Shown: positions 61,338-64,000 of the stretch, piece by piece
Position numbering within the stretch: position 1 is the first letter of the stretch
How the letters are laid out: every line of letters starts with the position of its first letter
Source of the DNA: a virus
IMG/VR virus record: IMGVR_UViG_3300042868_005134
Location: 1-64,000 of that record
Length of the DNA: 64,000 nucleotides
Reading direction: 5' to 3' (one strand)
Made by a program: the position numbers and the translations under genes
Notes under the pieces: model-generated
Database searches by the model: none
What the model saw: the letters and a program-made list of their open reading frames with translations, nothing else
Told to the model about the DNA's origin: nothing

Positions 61338-63179
61338 TTATGCTCTTACGGTCAAGTCTAATATGTCAAAATATCCTAACCCGGTATCATAACAAATATA
61401 TATGGCAGCATTGACATCGTCGTAGTAATAATCTCCAGGTTTAAGATCGCTCAGGCTCAGCCCATTGGCTGCATCTGCATTGGTATACATTCTAGGTGCT
61501 GCTGATAGTTGTCCCGACCCGTCTGGGAATATTAGAGTATAACCTGATTGTATAGTGATAGAACTAACGCCATCCGACACTAATCCTTCTACGGCACTAC
61601 CAGTGTAACCTATCGATCCTTCGCTGCCTGTATAGCCATCTCGTCCTATTACACCGTCAGCACCTGCACTACCAGTGTAACCTATCGATCCTTCTGATCC
61701 AGTAAATCCAGTATCACCTTGTGATCCAGCAAAGCCAGCGCCTTGACTACCAGTATAGCCCAAGTCTCCTTGTGATCCAGCAAAGCCAACATCTCCTTGA
61801 CTTCCTGTATATCCATCAAGACCCGCACTACCAGTATAGCCAGTATCACCAAATGATCCAGTGTACCCCACATCTCCTTGTGATCCAGTAAAGCCAGTAT
61901 CACCACGACTACCAGTGTAGCCGGTGTCGCCAAATGATCCAGTATAGCCAACATCTCCTTGACTGCCTGTATAGCCAGTATCACCAAATGATCCAGTAAA
62001 GCCAACATCTCCTTGTGATCCAGTATACCCTACATCTCCTTGACTTCCTGTATAGCCAGTATCACCAAATGATCCAGTATACCCTACATCTCCTTGACTT
62101 CCTGTATAGCCAGTATCACCAAATGATCCAGTATACCCTACATCTCCTTGACTTCCTGTATATCCTTTTGGTCCTACAATATTACCTACATCTGACCAAA
62201 AATTTCCGACCCATACGTTTAAATGTCCGTTATCCAAAGTGATATACCCGTCGCCTGTATCTCCTGTGTAAGATGCCGGGAGGTCTGTATATGTAGCAGT
62301 ACTTCCTACAATTTTTACAGAAGTGCCGTCTACGCCCGCACTACCAGTATAGCCAGTATCACCAAATGATCCAGTGTACCCAACATCTCCTTGTGATCCA
62401 GTATAGCCAGTATCACCTTTTGATCCAGTGTAACCGATATCTCCTTGGTCACCCTGACTACCAGAATACCCCTGACTACCTAGGAATCCTCTAGATCCTG
62501 TATAACCAATTACACCCTGTGGACCTTGCTGCCCCTGACTACCAGTAAAACCTCTAAAACCTTGTTCACCTGAAATACCAGTATCACCTTTTGATCCAGT
62601 GTAACCCAAACTACCTGAATAACCATTACTGCCGGTAAATCCATCTCCTCCCTTACTTCCAACGAAACCAGTACTGCCGGTAAATCCTTCACTGCCTGTA
62701 TAGCCTATGTTGCCTTGGCTACCCGTAAATCCAGTGATACCTCGACTACCAGTAAATCCACTAATAGGTGTCTGAGCTGCACCAATATCAAGCCATTGAG
62801 ATCCGGTCCAAATGTATAGATGTGTATCGTCTATACTGACAAGTGCATCGCCAAGATCACCAACGTAGTTTTGCGGTAAATCGGCTTCGGTATTGACACT
62901 GCCTACTAGTTTAAAAGAACTACCCGATGAAGCATCAACAAATTCTAAAGAATCTTCTGTGGCATTTACTGCTAGAAATTTTCCAGCGGCGCCCAAATAC
63001 GAACTTGGTGTATCTGGAAGTTGAAGAAGAGTAAAAATGGGCAGGCCGCCCGAGGTGACACCGTTACCTAGTCTAAACTCTCCGGTTTCGACATTAAAAA
63101 CTATTTGGCCTTCTTCGGCTACATAATCTTCAAAGTCACTCTTTACTAAACCTGCTTTTATCTTTCGAAAGAATGCCAT
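61338..63179 (-). CDS. Collagen-like fibre protein with Mtd_N-like start
   Basis: 613 residues. Residues 1-50 (KIKAGLVKSDFEDYVAEEGQIVFNVETGEFRLGNG) are an attachment domain like those of other fibre genes here. At about 95-140 is a module LPQNYVGDLGDALVSIDDTHLYIWTGSQWLDIG, then a collagen-like run, a second copy of the module near 295-340 (LPASYTGDTGDGYITLDNGHLNVWVGNFW), more collagen-like repeats to 540, and a C-terminal beta domain. AGGAGCG precedes the ATG. Confidence 0.85.
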   Translation of the reverse strand: MAFFRKIKAGLVKSDFEDYVAEEGQIVFNVETGEFRLGNGVTSGGLPIFTLLQLPDTPSSYLGAAGKFLAVNATEDSLEFVDASSGSSFKLVGSVNTEADLPQNYVGDLGDALVSIDDTHLYIWTGSQWLDIGAAQTPISGFTGSRGITGFTGSQGNIGYTGSEGFTGSTGFVGSKGGDGFTGSNGYSGSLGYTGSKGDTGISGEQGFRGFTGSQGQQGPQGVIGYTGSRGFLGSQGYSGSQGDQGDIGYTGSKGDTGYTGSQGDVGYTGSFGDTGYTGSAGVDGTSVKIVGSTATYTDLPASYTGDTGDGYITLDNGHLNVWVGNFWSDVGNIVGPKGYTGSQGDVGYTGSFGDTGYTGSQGDVGYTGSFGDTGYTGSQGDVGYTGSQGDVGFTGSFGDTGYTGSQGDVGYTGSFGDTGYTGSRGDTGFTGSQGDVGYTGSFGDTGYTGSAGLDGYTGSQGDVGFAGSQGDLGYTGSQGAGFAGSQGDTGFTGSEGSIGYTGSAGADGVIGRDGYTGSEGSIGYTGSAVEGLVSDGVSSITIQSGYTLIFPDGSGQLSAAPRMYTNADAANGLSLSDLKPGDYYYDDVNAAIYICYDTGLGYFDILDLTVRA

Positions 63180-63197
63180 TTTCGCTCCTGGCCGTTC

Positions 63198-63467
63198 TTA
63201 TCTAGTAAACGGGCTTCTTAATGGACTTAGTGGAGGTGATGGTTCTGTTTCGTTCTGTGTCAGGTCTTGGATGACCGGACTTAGTTTGCCTACCTGCGCT
63301 TTCTTTAATTCCAACTCCTGTTGTAGTGGACTAACCATTACGGGATTGTCGTCTAATTCTGCTGGATCTGTCGCCTGGTCGGTTCCGGACATGTCTATCT
63401 CAGGATCGCCGTCGCCGTTGATCTTGATAGTGATTGGTACATTAATGGTAAATTCTCTTGCTCTCAT
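63198..63467 (-). CDS. Conserved T4-like phage protein with MRAREF start
   Basis: 89 residues. MRAREFTINVPITIKINGDGDPEIDM, then DDNPVMVSPLQQELELKKAQVGK and a Pro/Ser-rich tail. I recall this layout in many cyanophage genomes. It shares the M-R-x-R-E-F start of the putative head-targeted proteins but lacks a clear cleavage site. The late core at 63494-63487 is 19 bases upstream. Confidence 0.7.
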   Translation of the reverse strand: MRAREFTINVPITIKINGDGDPEIDMSGTDQATDPAELDDNPVMVSPLQQELELKKAQVGKLSPVIQDLTQNETEPSPPLSPLRSPFTR

Positions 63468-63486
63468 ATGTTTTTCCAGTATTAGA

Positions 63487-63494
63487 TATTTATC
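63487..63494 (-). promoter_or_regulatory. Candidate late promoter of the collagen-like fibre unit
   Basis: GATAAATA (63494-63487, minus). Divergent from the sigma70 promoter at 63501-63529, so the 67-base gap carries promoters for both strands. Confidence 0.5.
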
Positions 63495-63500
63495 GTATAG

Positions 63501-63529
63501 TTGACATGCTCAGTGAAAGACTGTATAAT
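63501..63529 (+). promoter_or_regulatory. Perfect sigma70 promoter giving a leaderless start
   Basis: TTGACA (63501-63506), exactly 17 bases, TATAAT (63524-63529), then AACTT and the ATG at 63535. The expected transcript start coincides with the start codon, and there is no Shine-Dalgarno sequence. Confidence 0.8.
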
Positions 63530-63534
63530 AACTT

Positions 63535-63849
63535 ATGCGAATAAAACCTAACGAAAGTATTGCTGATTGGGCCAAAAGAGTCCAACAATACGAGTACGGC
63601 TACGCACTACAGCAAGTGGCCAAAGGTCAAGATGTAAATTTGGTTATGGAAGCAATGTCTGCTAGGATTGTTCAAAAAATGATACATCCCATGGTAAAAG
63701 CCTTACAAACTGGTACAGAAATTAGTCCTGAAGAGTTTGAAAAACATAAAACTCAGTATAACGAAGCTTATGCCAAACGCAGTCCCGTTGCTGACCACGT
63801 GGTTGATGACTCAGACGAGACTGATCAACTGGGTAACACCAAAGACTAA
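63535..63849 (+). CDS. Conserved phage protein, HemA dimerisation-domain-like
   Basis: 104 residues. ESIADWAKRVQQYEYGYALQQVAKGQDVNLVMEAMSARIVQKMIHPMVKALQTG is helical and conserved in T4-like phages as I recall. The NLVMEAMSARIVQKMIHPMVKAL part is like the C-terminal dimerisation helices of glutamyl-tRNA reductase (L-x-N-K-x-x-H-x-x), which is of interest beside a heme oxygenase, but the fit is by eye. The 3' end overlaps the convergent minus-strand gene by 39 bases. Confidence 0.65.
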   Translation: MRIKPNESIADWAKRVQQYEYGYALQQVAKGQDVNLVMEAMSARIVQKMIHPMVKALQTGTEISPEEFEKHKTQYNEAYAKRSPVADHVVDDSDETDQLGNTKD

Positions 63850-64000
63850 CATCTGCTTAGATTCCAAGCTATCTGCTTCTGCTTCCAAAGCGTCAGTTCT
63901 AACCAAGTCTTCCAGTATGGCTCGATATTCATCTGTGCTCACTTGTCCTGCTTGGTGTGCCGCTACTAATTGTAACGCATACTGAGCACGTTGGGCAGCA
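63811..64000 (-). CDS. Conserved phage protein, 3' end only (partial)
   Basis: The last 62 codons of a gene entering from the right edge, stop TGA at 63813-63811. The peptide reads AAQRAQYALQLVAAHQAGQV, then STDEYRAILEDLVRTDALEA and further acidic helix. It is the only long open frame in this stretch and resembles short phage proteins whose function I do not know. It ends inside the 3' part of the plus-strand gene (tail-to-tail overlap of 39 bases), with no terminator between them. Confidence 0.6.
   Translation of the reverse strand, partial: AAQRAQYALQLVAAHQAGQVSTDEYRAILEDLVRTDALEAEADSLESKQMLVFGVTQLISLV

Noticed and set aside
63737-63985. Plus-strand Ser/Lys/Met-rich frame at the right edge
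   Set aside because: It overlaps the better-supported plus-strand gene and the minus-strand partial gene, and its composition is not protein-like.

Overview
This window looks like part of a large T4-like myovirus (Caudoviricetes) from an aquatic, probably marine, habitat that infects a Gram-negative proteobacterium. Reasons: densely packed co-directional genes with ATGA overlaps; class Ia ribonucleotide reductase and glutaredoxin; a DexA-like exonuclease; a PAAR spike tip; a long tail-fibre region with collagen-like proteins; many small proteins that I recognise, from memory, as conserved in T4-like cyanophages and pelagiphages; and late promoters close to the T4 TATAAATA consensus. The core T4 genes (terminase, portal, capsid, DNA polymerase) are not in the window. 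Nearly everything is on the minus strand. Plus-strand genes occur only at 36.16-37.42 kb and 63.5 kb. I saw no tRNA, CRISPR, integrase, transposon or stretch of more than 300 bases without a gene.

Layout by position (minus-strand genes are transcribed right to left). 0-3.5 kb: a curli-type export operon (csgF, csgG, a curlin-repeat protein, a FecR-like protein and a further exported protein). 3.6-5.8 kb: a DUF3307-like membrane protein and a 596-residue protein with a prohead-targeting-like N-terminus and a nuclease-like motif. 5.8-9.75 kb: dnaK, hsp20, clpS, heme oxygenase and a ferredoxin-dependent bilin reductase of the phage PcyX type; the last three are translationally coupled. 9.8-12.8 kb: MazG-like hydrolase, DexA-like exonuclease, ribosomal protein bS21 and a membrane protein with a dnaX-type -1 frameshift site. 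12.8-18.1 kb: a virion protein, an exported lipoprotein set, a SleB-type wall hydrolase, iscU/iscA, a histone-like protein, a HAD nucleotidase and a PAAR tip. 18.1-23.9 kb: small virion-type genes, glutaredoxin, nrdB, a class II aldolase and nrdA. 23.9-36 kb: a tail fibre, a PD-(D/E)XK exonuclease, several proteins starting M-x-x-R/E-E-F, three nucleotidyltransferase-like proteins and a holin candidate. 36-37.4 kb: plus-strand small genes and an alpha/beta hydrolase. 37.5-44.2 kb: sulfotransferase-like and TctC-like proteins and a four-domain glycosyltransferase-methyltransferase. 44.3-63.5 kb: tail-fibre proteins, including a 2562-residue Ig-repeat/collagen-like giant.

The genes suggest a virus that invests in keeping the host working: chaperones and the N-end-rule adaptor for proteostasis, IscU/IscA and reductases for redox and Fe-S supply, heme breakdown to a bilin, its own bS21 for the ribosome, and an outer-membrane curli pore. 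Two expression features run through the window. First, several promoters (sigma70-like and late) sit so close to the start codon that the transcript should be leaderless. Second, five late promoters are followed directly by a hairpin at the predicted 5' end of the mRNA. These, two poly-A -1 frameshift sites that join neighbouring genes, and a family of capsid-targeting-like N-termini are the least expected observations here. All are readings by eye and need computation or experiment.
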